A stretch of 34,979 nt of DNA, taken from positions 1-34,979 of the forward strand of contig MGQK01000092.1 in NCBI GenBank assembly GCA_001797815.1, written 5' to 3'. The notes beneath the pieces were generated by a model. The model had not been told where the DNA came from. It saw only the letters and a program-made list of their open reading frames with translations, and ran no database searches. A program made the translations under genes and the position numbers. This DNA comes from Deltaproteobacteria bacterium RBG_13_61_14. GTDB taxonomy: Bacteria > RBG-13-61-14. Of the stretch, positions 15,126-21,339 are shown in pieces; position 1 is the stretch's first letter; each line of letters starts with the position of its first letter.

Positions 15126-15767
15126 TTAGCCCGGCACCATTATTGCTACCCTCAGTCCTCTCGCAAACCAAGGACTTCTTCTTGGCATATCAGGCTCTTG
15201 CAATTCTTTAAATTTACTATACCACTGCTTAAACTTCTCCATCGAAATACCATCAGGAATTGTAAGTTTATGATCTACATCAAAGACAAATTTAGTGATT
15301 TTGAAAGTAGGATTTATATGCGCCAATCCTGGCTCACATTCGATTGTTCGGGTTTTGAAGCCATTAAATGCCCTGTGAGTTGGCATATCATTGACTCTGA
15401 GAAACCAGGTATCTTGAAGAAGAGTCGGGATGTTCCTTCTAAGTTTACCGACTGTAGTATAGAATGGAAACACATAAAAAACACTATTCGGCTCCGATAG
15501 CGATAAATCAAATAAAGCCTCATGTTGATAACGCACAAGTTTAAAATAATAAGGCGATGAATCAGAGTTACCTCTTGGAGCTTTAAATTGGAATGCGAAA
15601 AGCCGTGCACCTGAGTCTAAGAGAGCTTCAAAATCAGGACCTTCGTCATGTTCCTCTTGTTGAGTTAAGCCTCTCAAATAGACTCTCCTATATCCCCATA
15701 CATCTCTTATTAACCAAAGCAACTCCGCACCTACATTCAGTTCCAGAGATTTTTCAGAAATTGGCAT
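15126..15767 (-). CDS. Candidate PD-QxK (Mrr-like) nuclease
   Basis: A 213-residue protein with no family I can name with certainty. Near the N-terminus it shows the order expected of a PD-(D/E)xK nuclease core: an early helix with Glu (S-L-E-L-N-V-G-A-E-L-L, residues 7-17), then G-P-D-F-E (about 43-47), a beta strand, and A-F-Q-F-K-A-P (about 58-64). The Q-x-K variant is the form seen in Mrr-type restriction enzymes. The rest is a mixed alpha/beta domain without clear motifs. Its start lies three bases after the stop of the SNF2 helicase gene, so it is co-translated with it. It is AT-rich relative to the helicase. The nuclease assignment is motif-based. Confidence 0.7.
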   Translation of the reverse strand: MPISEKSLELNVGAELLWLIRDVWGYRRVYLRGLTQQEEHDEGPDFEALLDSGARLFAFQFKAPRGNSDSSPYYFKLVRYQHEALFDLSLSEPNSVFYVFPFYTTVGKLRRNIPTLLQDTWFLRVNDMPTHRAFNGFKTRTIECEPGLAHINPTFKITKFVFDVDHKLTIPDGISMEKFKQWYSKFKELQEPDMPRRSPWFARGLRVAIMVPG

Positions 15768-15770
15768 ATG

Positions 15771-18700
15771 TTAGTTCCCTCTCACTGCCTCTGCTGGTAT
15801 CTCAAAGAACCTCGCCGCCACTATTTCCTTCTTGGCGTGGTCAAGCTTTTCCGCAGGGTTCTGGATGGTGATGAGTTCGGAGTTGTCGGTCAAGGGGTCC
15901 CAGACCACGGCCAGCCAGTAAGTATGGGCAAGTTGCTGGGCCTTGAACCATTCGTTCACGGTGAGGCGGATGGGCAGGCACTTGGAGCGGCCTTTGACCT
16001 CGATGCGGCGCACCTCGATCTCTCCAGTAGCAGAATCTATCACGCGGTGAGCGCGGATGTCAAAGCCGAGCTTGAGGTGGCCCACGCGCTGGATGCAATC
16101 CTGGGCGAAGCCCTCCTTGACCAGGGCGGCAATGACCTGATCCTCAGCGGCAAGCTCGCTCTTGCGCTGGAGGGCAATGTCGCCCTCTTCCGCCAAAGCC
16201 AGAAGCTGAGCATCAGCACCCGGAGGCAGGACGATGGCACTGGCCACGTGGCGGACCGGGCCGGTGCGGGCGATCTCCAGGCGGGAGAGGCCGGAGAGGC
16301 GCTCCTCTCTTGCCCTGGTCAGTTCTTCCACTTCTTTGTGGGCCTCGTCCGCGACCAGTTGATAGTTGGGGTTCCTGGCGGCCTCGGCGGACCATTTCAT
16401 AGCCTGGACCTGAGCGCGGTCGGTGCGGACGCGGAAGGACTTTTCCAGGTAGTCCCGGACAATGGTCGTGTGTTTCTTTCGCTCTTCCTGGCAGAGGGAT
16501 CGGCGCTCAAGCTGGTAAGTGCTTTTTAGAAAATCACAGGCGGGTTGGGCATCCGCCGGGTCTATCTGAGAGGGCGGATTGGGATAAGGAGGGAGGTTGA
16601 GGATATGGTCAGCGGGGACTTGTTCAAAAACCGCAGGCGTGACGCCTGTCCTCCCTCCTTCCCCCGCTTCTTCTCTGACTGCCACCAATTCTCGATAGAG
16701 GTCGGTATCGTTGCCATTGGACTTTTTGCCCTTGATGGCGATTTCAAAAAAGTGGAGGCGATAGGGAGATTCGGCAAGGGGGTCGAGGTAGAGGGCCATG
16801 CCGCCGTTCAAGGGTTCGAGGTTCGAGTTGAGTTTCTCGTCCACGGCGGCGTAAAGGGCATGGCCGGGGCCGAGGAGGACGGCGTCCAGGTGTTGGTCCT
16901 GTTCCAGGTGATGCTTGTGGAAGGTGATCTTCCGATAGGATGGCTCAGCTTTGCCAAGTTTGCCCACGGCTGCCAGCCGTTCGGAGCGGAGGTCGGCCAG
17001 GACGTGCTCGATGCGGTAGAGGCCGTCGGCGCGCGTTTCGACGCGGAGGCCGACCTCTTTGGCGGCGGCCAGGAACTGCTCTTCCACGTAGCGGGGCATG
17101 AGGCGCTTTTCCTCGATTTCGAGGTTGCGGTGCTGGAAGGCGGAGAAGTCCACGTGGCTGCGGGCGAGCGCGAGGCCGGTGGCTTCCTCATATTCCTTGA
17201 GCTTCTTGGGATCAATCTTTTCGATCTGGTCCTCATACTCTTCCAGGCGGCGCGGGTCGTAGGCGGCCTCACGGAGCATTTCCGGGAGGTTGATGTCATT
17301 GAGGGCCAGGATCTCGCCGATAACATCAAAGACGCGACCGGCAAGGGCCTCGCGCATGGCGTCCATCTTTTCGAGGAGGCGGCTCAGGATGCGGCCCTCG
17401 ATCACCGGGTCGCCGCTATCGGAAGAGACTGCGACAAAGTTGAAGACGTAAACATCGCGCTCCTGGCCGATGCGGTGGATGCGGCCCATGCGCTGTTCGA
17501 GGCGGGTCGGGTTCCAGGGCAGGTCGTAGTTGACCATGAGGTGGCAGAACTGGAGGTTGATGCCCTCGCCGGCGGCCTCGGTGGCAACGCAGACCTGGGA
17601 TTGGGTGCGGAAGTCGTCCTGGGCCTTTTTACGCTGGTGAGGGTTCATGCCGCCGTGGATTTCGCAAGTGGAATAACCCCATCGCTGGATGTGGTCGCGG
17701 AGGTAGTTCATGGTGTCGCGGTGCTCGGTGAAGACGAGGAGCTTGCCGCGCCCGTCTTTGAGCTCGGCGAACTCGGCCCGGGCCAGGCATTCTTTGAGGG
17801 CGGAGAGCTTAGAGTCGTTGGCCTGCTCGCGGACGCGGCCAGCCTGGGCGGTGAGGTCTTTGATGACGGCGATTTCAGTGCGGAGCTGGTCCAACTCCTC
17901 GGCGGCGGTGAACTCATCAATGAGCTGGTCAGTGGCCGTCTCGTCGAGGTCGTCGTCCTCCTGCTCGCTGTCCGGGAGGTTGCCCTGGAGCTGTCCCAGG
18001 CGTTTGGCCCTTGCCGCCAGAGGCAAAGATGCCAGCTCATCCAGCAGATCCTGCTGTTTCTGGAGCCGGCGCTTGAGGGACTCGTGGATGGCGCAGGTGG
18101 AACTGGCGAGCCGGCGCTGGATTACGGTGCGGGCCAGGGCCGCAGAAGCGCGGCGCTTGCCCACCTGCTGGGGGATAAACTCATTGATGTAGTTGGTTAC
18201 GGCTTTGTAAAGGGCGAACTCATCGCCGTTCAGGGTGAAGGACACGGTCAAAGCGTGCCGATCCGGGAAGAGACGGCGGCCATCGGTGTCTTTGAGGTCT
18301 TCCTTGAGGCGACGGAGCGCCCAGAGGCAATCTTGACCGAGCTTGAAGATGGCTTTGCGGACTTCTTTGGCCTGTTTGCCGAGGCGGTGCGGCTCGGGGA
18401 AGAGGTCCGGGTCGAGGAGCCGGAGGAAGTGGGAGAACCTTTCGTCATCACCGTGATGCGGGGTGGCGGTGAGGAGGAGGACGTGGTCGGCCTTGGGAGT
18501 GAGCCGCCAGGCGAGGTCGTAGCGCTTGGTGGTGGCAACTTTCAGGTCGCGGCCCCGACCGCCGGACTTGGTGTAGGCGGAACACTTGTGGGCCTCGTCA
18601 ATAATGATAAAGTCCCAGCGTTGTTGCCAAACGCGCTCGCGGACATCGTCCTGCTTGGCGTAGTCAATCGAGGCGATCACCTGGGAGCATCGTTGCCATT

Positions 18701-19286
18701 GGTCGGTGAGCTGTTGCTGGTCCACAGCGGCATTGATAATGTCAAAGGACTCGTTGAACCACTGGAGCATTTCGTCTTGCCACTGGATGGTGAGAGGGGC
18801 CGGACAGAGGATGAGGATGCGCTCGATAGCCTCGCGGAGTTTCATCTCCTTGATGAGGAGGCCAGCCATGATGGTCTTGCCCGCACCAGGGTCGTCGGCC
18901 AGGAGGAAACGGAGGCGGGGCTGGGGGAGCATCTTCTGATAGACGGCTTCAATCTGGTGGGGCAGGGTGCGGATGCCGGAGAGGCTGACGGCGAACTGCT
19001 GGTCGTGGGCATAGGCCAGGCGGATGTGGGTGGACTCGATGAGGAGGCGGAGTTTTTCGGCGTCAACCGGCTTGATGACAGGGGATGGCGCGGCGGCTTC
19101 ACCCGCGAGAGTCTTGGCCTCTTCGACGGAGATTACGACCTCATCTAGGGAACCATCGGAAAGGCGGACGCGGCATTCGTAGCCGTTGCCCAGGGTGCGC
19201 ACCTCTTCCAGGGTCACGGGGAAATCAAAGTGGCCGGGCAATGAGATGCGCTGGCCGAGAGGGAATGTGAACTCCGGAGATGCCAT
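15771..19286 (-). CDS. SNF2-family helicase with C-terminal DUF3883-like domain
   Basis: Superfamily 2 DNA translocase of 1171 residues, first gene of the defence cluster. Motif I is DDPGAGKT (about residues 128-135), motif II DEAHK near 229, motif III LLTATPHHG, and the SNF2-type motif VI is QRMGRIHRIGQ near 598. A long coiled-coil-like segment lies between the two RecA lobes. The C-terminal 100 residues contain L-G-F-D-I-R-A then R-R-I-E-V-K-G-R (about 1090), the core of a DUF3883 domain that resembles PD-(D/E)xK nucleases. ATG 19286 (MASPEF) is chosen; a longer frame to 19382 adds a low-complexity start without family character. It likely translocates on foreign DNA with the methylase and DUF499 ATPase. 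A short palindrome at 16632-16650 is inserted in frame. Confidence 0.93.
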   Translation of the reverse strand: MASPEFTFPLGQRISLPGHFDFPVTLEEVRTLGNGYECRVRLSDGSLDEVVISVEEAKTLAGEAAAPSPVIKPVDAEKLRLLIESTHIRLAYAHDQQFAVSLSGIRTLPHQIEAVYQKMLPQPRLRFLLADDPGAGKTIMAGLLIKEMKLREAIERILILCPAPLTIQWQDEMLQWFNESFDIINAAVDQQQLTDQWQRCSQVIASIDYAKQDDVRERVWQQRWDFIIIDEAHKCSAYTKSGGRGRDLKVATTKRYDLAWRLTPKADHVLLLTATPHHGDDERFSHFLRLLDPDLFPEPHRLGKQAKEVRKAIFKLGQDCLWALRRLKEDLKDTDGRRLFPDRHALTVSFTLNGDEFALYKAVTNYINEFIPQQVGKRRASAALARTVIQRRLASSTCAIHESLKRRLQKQQDLLDELASLPLAARAKRLGQLQGNLPDSEQEDDDLDETATDQLIDEFTAAEELDQLRTEIAVIKDLTAQAGRVREQANDSKLSALKECLARAEFAELKDGRGKLLVFTEHRDTMNYLRDHIQRWGYSTCEIHGGMNPHQRKKAQDDFRTQSQVCVATEAAGEGINLQFCHLMVNYDLPWNPTRLEQRMGRIHRIGQERDVYVFNFVAVSSDSGDPVIEGRILSRLLEKMDAMREALAGRVFDVIGEILALNDINLPEMLREAAYDPRRLEEYEDQIEKIDPKKLKEYEEATGLALARSHVDFSAFQHRNLEIEEKRLMPRYVEEQFLAAAKEVGLRVETRADGLYRIEHVLADLRSERLAAVGKLGKAEPSYRKITFHKHHLEQDQHLDAVLLGPGHALYAAVDEKLNSNLEPLNGGMALYLDPLAESPYRLHFFEIAIKGKKSNGNDTDLYRELVAVREEAGEGGRTGVTPAVFEQVPADHILNLPPYPNPPSQIDPADAQPACDFLKSTYQLERRSLCQEERKKHTTIVRDYLEKSFRVRTDRAQVQAMKWSAEAARNPNYQLVADEAHKEVEELTRAREERLSGLSRLEIARTGPVRHVASAIVLPPGADAQLLALAEEGDIALQRKSELAAEDQVIAALVKEGFAQDCIQRVGHLKLGFDIRAHRVIDSATGEIEVRRIEVKGRSKCLPIRLTVNEWFKAQQLAHTYWLAVVWDPLTDNSELITIQNPAEKLDHAKKEIVAARFFEIPAEAVRGN
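16632..16650. repeat. Short palindrome inside the SNF2 helicase gene
   Basis: GCAGGCG-TGA-CGCCTGT forms a 6-7 bp hairpin and is read in frame as part of E-G-G-R-T-G-V-T-P-A-V. It resembles in style, not in exact sequence, the ACAGGC-type palindromes in the methylase gene. Confidence 0.6.
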
Positions 19287-19726
19287 TGGCTTTAACCTCT
19301 GCCGGATTCGACTCCTTGCCCTTTTTCCGCCTCCGTTAGTGCCTGCTAAGGCCCCCTGGACGCATGCGCACCCGGAATCCAACTTCAGGCAGGGCAGCAG
19401 GGAATCTTCTGTATTCCTTACAAGTCCGCCTTTCTATTCCGCTTGATTTTGAATGGCTAAGGTATATCTAAGTTTGAGGAGTTCGTCAAGTGAGGGAGGC
19501 GGGATAAAGTCAACGGTTAACGATGGTGGGATCGCAAGAACCTGAAGTTAGTTACTACGGTTCCAATTTTAGCCCAAGAAGTTGGCTCGGGATTACTTTA
19601 CTTTCATGGCCCTAAGAAGGTTACTGGGGGAGTCAACAAAGGGGGGACCCTTTAATACTGCCCCTAAACTTCCCCTCTGTTCGGCCCACGTTGCGCCATA
19701 GGTGGCTTTTCAAAAATGGTTCGGGG
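19287..19726. other. Region upstream of the defence cluster without recognisable gene
   Basis: About 440 bases upstream of the helicase. I see no convincing gene on either strand and no strong promoter for the cluster. Base composition is intermediate and stops are frequent from about 19440 onward. It probably contains the promoter of the helicase gene, but I cannot place it. Confidence 0.4.
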
Positions 19727-19867
19727 TCAGCAGCTGGCTTTGACCATCGCCAAGATTCCGGCCCGAACCGCTTTGGGGAGCTTTGGCCAAGCGTCCACCA
19801 CGGCCTGAAGGTCAGGTGGCAATCGGTTCTTTGGTTTTCGATAGTCCACCGTTCTCCATGTTTTACC
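19727..19867 (-). pseudogene. Remnant of a small integrase-associated protein (copy 1)
   Basis: The minus-strand frame ending at TGA 19727 reads about 46 codons with the segment P-P-D-L-Q-A-V-V-D-A-W-P-K-L-P-K-A-V-R-A-G-I-L-A-M-V-K-A-S-C before the stop. The 'DL...AWP-LP-AVR-GI-MVKA' pattern recurs in the second copy at 20020-20364. I associate this short module with the region downstream of, or at the end of, tyrosine-recombinase genes in many bacteria (from memory). Upstream the frame runs into a stop and no start codon is seen, so this copy is a decayed remnant. Confidence 0.5.
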
Positions 19868-20019
19868 TCATACGGTCTAGCATCGGCCAGGATACTCAAA
19901 AGAATAACCCCCAGGCCGCCCCAGGCCGCCGTAGGCTTGCGAAATCGGCCTGGCCTTAGTCAACCCTTCCCCAGTCGCTTCCGTGCCTTTACAGGCCGAA
20001 ACTTGCGCGTGGCCCCCGC

Positions 20020-20364
20020 TCATTTGACCTTCCTTGCGGCCTTCACCATCCGCACGATCCCGTCCCGGACCGCAACCGGAAGCTCAGGCCAGGCCAACCC
20101 CCAGGCTTCGCGCTGGACGTGCTCCGGGGCGGACGCCAGTTGGGCCAGGTCGGGGTCAAGATTCTGTTGCACGCTGGTAGCACATTTTTCGTGCAAAAGA
20201 GTGTGTTTTTTATGTTCGGGGAGTGTTGCACTTTTGCACAAGCAGGCTTTGGCCGGGTCGGGGCAGGGGCTTGATTTATCGCGGTTTTGCGGGGTTTCTG
20301 TATCGGAGTTGCTATGCTTTTGTGAATCGGCCCGGACGGGTTCGAATCCAGTATCGCCCTCCAT
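20020..20364 (-). CDS. Small integrase-associated-type protein (copy 2), possibly a remnant
   Basis: An open frame of 114 codons whose C-terminal third reads D-P-D-L-A-Q-L ... A-W-P-E-L-P-V-A-V-R-D-G-I-V-R-M-V-K-A, matching the copy 1 module. The N-terminal part, beginning M-E-G-D-T-G-F-E-P-V, is merely the translation of the reversed tRNA T-arm and acceptor at 20336-20363, as happens for annotation of genes that abut a tRNA attachment site. The central part is Cys/Lys/Thr-rich and unlike anything I know. Either it is the terminal gene of an integrated element or only its 3' third is biologically meaningful; no integrase gene is nearby. Confidence 0.4.
   Translation of the reverse strand: MEGDTGFEPVRADSQKHSNSDTETPQNRDKSSPCPDPAKACLCKSATLPEHKKHTLLHEKCATSVQQNLDPDLAQLASAPEHVQREAWGLAWPELPVAVRDGIVRMVKAARKVK
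20336..20363 (+). pseudogene. Displaced tRNA 3' end (T-arm, acceptor strand, CCA)
   Basis: The plus strand shows a tRNA T-arm of correct geometry: stem ACGGG / CCAGT around loop TTCGAAT with four of five pairs, then seven acceptor bases ATCGCCC, discriminator T and CCA at 20361-20363. Nothing upstream resembles a D-arm, anticodon arm or the partner strand GGGCGAT, so this is a 3' fragment and not a gene. The single mismatch in the T-stem is what a crossover within the T-loop would leave. It is the expected scar at the far end of an element integrated into a tRNA 3' end, with the element to the left. Confidence 0.6.
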
Positions 20365-20498
20365 TTTTCTTTCTCCTGGTCCTGATTCCTTCCGGGCTCG
20401 TTTACGGGCGGGAGCCGCCCGGCCCTCCTGCTCGGAAAAAAGCCCGTCGGAGGGAAAAAATCGGCCCGAAAAAAATTTTCATTTTGTGCATTTTTTTC

Positions 20499-20527
20499 TT
20501 TACAAATTTTTTGAAGTGTGCCACAAT
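20499..20527 (+). promoter_or_regulatory. Sigma-70-type promoter for structured RNA / small basic peptide
   Basis: TTTACA (20499-20504) and CACAAT (20522-20527) are separated by exactly 17 bases, inside an unusually A/T-rich stretch in otherwise GC-rich DNA. The predicted start is near 20534. Confidence 0.65.
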
Positions 20528-20533
20528 AGCTCT

Positions 20534-20683
20534 CGGTTCCATAGGGTGGTGGTAAGCGACACAGGTTGTGGAGCTGATGGAACTAAAAAGTTTTAGATCG
20601 AAACGCTTGGTCTCGCAGCCAGAGAAACTCCCGACGAAAACCTACGAAGGATTTTCGAGCAGGAGAAGTTTCTCTGGCTTTTT
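20534..20683 (+). ncRNA. Candidate structured RNA between promoter and hairpin-T-tract
   Basis: A roughly 150-base transcript is bounded by a promoter and a terminator-like hairpin. At the 5' side AGCTC and GTTCCAT pair with GAGCT and ATGGAAC in the order 1-2-1'-2', a pseudoknot arrangement. CTAAAA-AG-TTTTAG forms a perfect small hairpin. At the 3' side AGCCAGAGAAACT (20617-20629) pairs fully with AGTTTCTCTGGCT (20667-20679) around an inner CGAAAACC/GG-A-TTTTCG hairpin, and five T follow. I do not recognise an Rfam family. It may be an independent small RNA or a regulatory leader of the peptide gene at 20768, with the hairpin acting as attenuator. Confidence 0.5.
20617..20683 (+). terminator. 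Intrinsic terminator or attenuator with long composite hairpin
   Basis: A perfect 13-bp stem (20617-20629 with 20667-20679) encloses a second hairpin and is followed by TTTTT. Its position 85 bases before the ATG of a small gene fits either the end of a small RNA or conditional termination. Confidence 0.6.
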
Positions 20684-20767
20684 CATTTCTGCGGCAGACT
20701 CCGGCCGCCGCCGGAGATTTACTTTCACGCCCGAACGGGCAATCCCATTCCAAGAAAGGAGAAGCTG

Positions 20768-20827
20768 ATGGCGAAGAAAGCCAAAAAGAAACCGGCCAAA
20801 AAAGCTGCCAAAAAGAAAAAGAGATAA
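20768..20827 (+). CDS. Lys/Ala-rich basic micropeptide (19 residues)
   Basis: An ATG preceded by AAAGGAG with six bases of spacing opens a 19-codon frame made only of Met, Ala, Lys, Pro and Arg, thirteen of the residues being basic, in A-K-K and A-K-K-K-P-A-K-K patterns that resemble the tails of histone H1-like bacterial proteins. The strong ribosome site, the promoter upstream and the terminator downstream support real expression. The likely role is nucleic acid binding, inferred from composition alone. It may also be the remnant tail of a longer H1-like protein, although no upstream part is in frame. Confidence 0.55.
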   Translation: MAKKAKKKPAKKAAKKKKR

Positions 20828-20832
20828 CTAAC

Positions 20833-20892
20833 TGAGGGAGAGGGGAGTTGGATCCCTCACCATTAATCCAACTTCGTTAACATTCCTCTCCC
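20833..20892 (+). promoter_or_regulatory. Competing hairpins downstream of the micropeptide gene
   Basis: GGGAGAGG (20836-20843) can pair with CCTCTCCC (20885-20892) enclosing GTTGGAT/ATCCAAC (20847-20853 with 20866-20872). Alternatively TGAGGGA (20833-20839) can pair with TCCCTCA (20853-20859). The two folds exclude each other, as in a switch, and precede a clear terminator at 20924. Confidence 0.45.
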
Positions 20893-20923
20893 GGCGGCGG
20901 ATACGCAGTCTGTCCCTTATACT

Positions 20924-20963
20924 GACGGGCACGGCCCCCGACGTGCCCGTCATTATTTTTTCC
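20924..20963 (+). terminator. Intrinsic terminator after micropeptide unit
   Basis: Perfect 10-bp stem GACGGGCACG (20924-20933) / CGTGCCCGTC (20942-20951) followed by ATTATTTTTT. Confidence 0.85.
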
Positions 20964-20969
20964 GGAGTT

Positions 20970-21075
20970 AAACGCAGAGACCACAGAGATCACGGAGAAA
21001 AAGCCTGAAGTTCAAAGTCTAAAAACCTGAAGCATCCTCTTTCTCCTCTCTGTGTTCTCTGTGCGCTCTGCGTTT
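20970..21075. repeat. Inverted periodic repeat (GCAGAG / CTCTGC type)
   Basis: AAACGCAGAGACCACAGAG at the left and CTCTGTGCGCTCTGCGTTT at the right are reverse-complement arms made of 8-9 base units, enclosing about 50 bases. It is a common style of intergenic dispersed repeat in environmental genomes and would fold as one long hairpin. Confidence 0.75.
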
Positions 21076-21086
21076 TATTCTGGCCT

Positions 21087-21126
21087 GAAAAAAGCAAACC
21101 CCGGAAGGCTTGGCGGCCTTCCGGGG
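21087..21126 (-). terminator. Intrinsic terminator on the minus strand
   Basis: Read on the minus strand, CCCCGGAAGGC (arm 21116-21126) pairs with GCCTTCCGGGG (arm 21099-21109) and is followed by TTTGCTTTTTTC. It closes the small minus-strand unit that begins near 21261. Confidence 0.8.
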
Positions 21127-21195
21127 CCGGTGAACTGTGGGGATTGACCCAGGTTCGACACCCGCGAACCTGGCAACGCAAGGAAGGTGTCTCCC

Positions 21196-21237
21196 CTAAG
21201 TCTCAGCCACCTCGCTGATCCATAAATTTATTTCCAA
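21196..21237 (-). CDS. 13-residue ORF with extended Shine-Dalgarno
   Basis: TTG at 21237 stands eight bases after GGAGG, the ideal spacing, and opens M-E-I-N-L-W-I-S-E-V-A-E-T followed by TAG. The alternative ATG at 21223 gives only M-D-Q-R-G-G before TGA and lies 22 bases from the ribosome site. The peptide has no known homologue that I recognise; the coding may simply serve to place a ribosome on the RNA. Confidence 0.4.
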   Translation of the reverse strand: MEINLWISEVAET

Positions 21238-21267
21238 TTGGACCACCTCCTTTCCCAGCGTAACCCC

Positions 21268-21296
21268 AGTATCCCGCATCACCAGGCCCTTGTCAA
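21268..21296 (-). promoter_or_regulatory. Sigma-70-type promoter on the minus strand
   Basis: On the minus strand, a perfect -35 TTGACA (21291-21296) and -10 GATACT (21268-21273) are separated by 17 bases. The start would be near 21261, just before the extended Shine-Dalgarno. Confidence 0.75.
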
Positions 21297-21339
21297 GAAA
21301 AAAAATACGAGTGAAGCTGCGCGGCCCGGCAGCTATCGC

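Larger units (their letters stand above)
21087..21261 (-). ncRNA. Candidate small RNA / leader-peptide unit with near-complete Shine-Dalgarno
   Basis: A roughly 175-base minus-strand transcription unit with its own promoter and terminator. It contains AAAGGAGGTGGTCC (21240-21253), 13 of 14 bases complementary to the canonical 16S 3' end, a tiny ORF, a perfect 9-bp hairpin CCAGGTTCG/CGAACCTGG (21149-21173) and the terminator stem. No gene follows it in the transcribed direction before the terminator, so it is not a leader of a nearby gene. A sponge for the anti-Shine-Dalgarno or a ribosome-bound regulatory RNA are possible roles, both speculative. Confidence 0.55.

Noticed and set aside
16545-19148. 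867-codon open frame on the plus strand opposite the SNF2 helicase
   Set aside because: It is a GC-rich antisense shadow: Val/Glu/Gly/Leu-rich, without domains, fully covered by the helicase gene, which has all SF2 motifs.
7345-19286. BREX or DISARM assignment for the defence cluster
   Set aside because: No PglZ, BrxA/B/C/L or PglX-type proteins, and no DrmA/DrmB-type (DUF1998) or phospholipase-D protein; the methylase and ATPase belong to DUF1156 and DUF499.
19905-19935. Tandem CCCAGGCCGCC repeat as a regulatory iteron
   Set aside because: Only two short GC-rich units in a decayed region; too little to support replication or operator function.
20260-20363. Complete tRNA gene
   Set aside because: Only the T-arm, acceptor 3' strand and CCA are present; no GGGCGAT partner strand, D-arm or anticodon arm upstream.
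19691-20596. 301-codon open frame on the plus strand across the attachment scar
   Set aside because: Low-complexity Pro/Arg/Ser composition, crosses the tRNA fragment and the A/T-rich promoter, and lies opposite the module copies that show recognisable sequence.
20990-21223. Read-through of TGA as selenocysteine after M-D-Q-R-G-G, giving a Cys-rich protein of about 77 residues
   Set aside because: The frame would run straight through the minus-strand terminator hairpin and into the periodic repeat, the ATG is 22 bases from the ribosome site, and no convincing SECIS loop follows the TGA at the usual distance.
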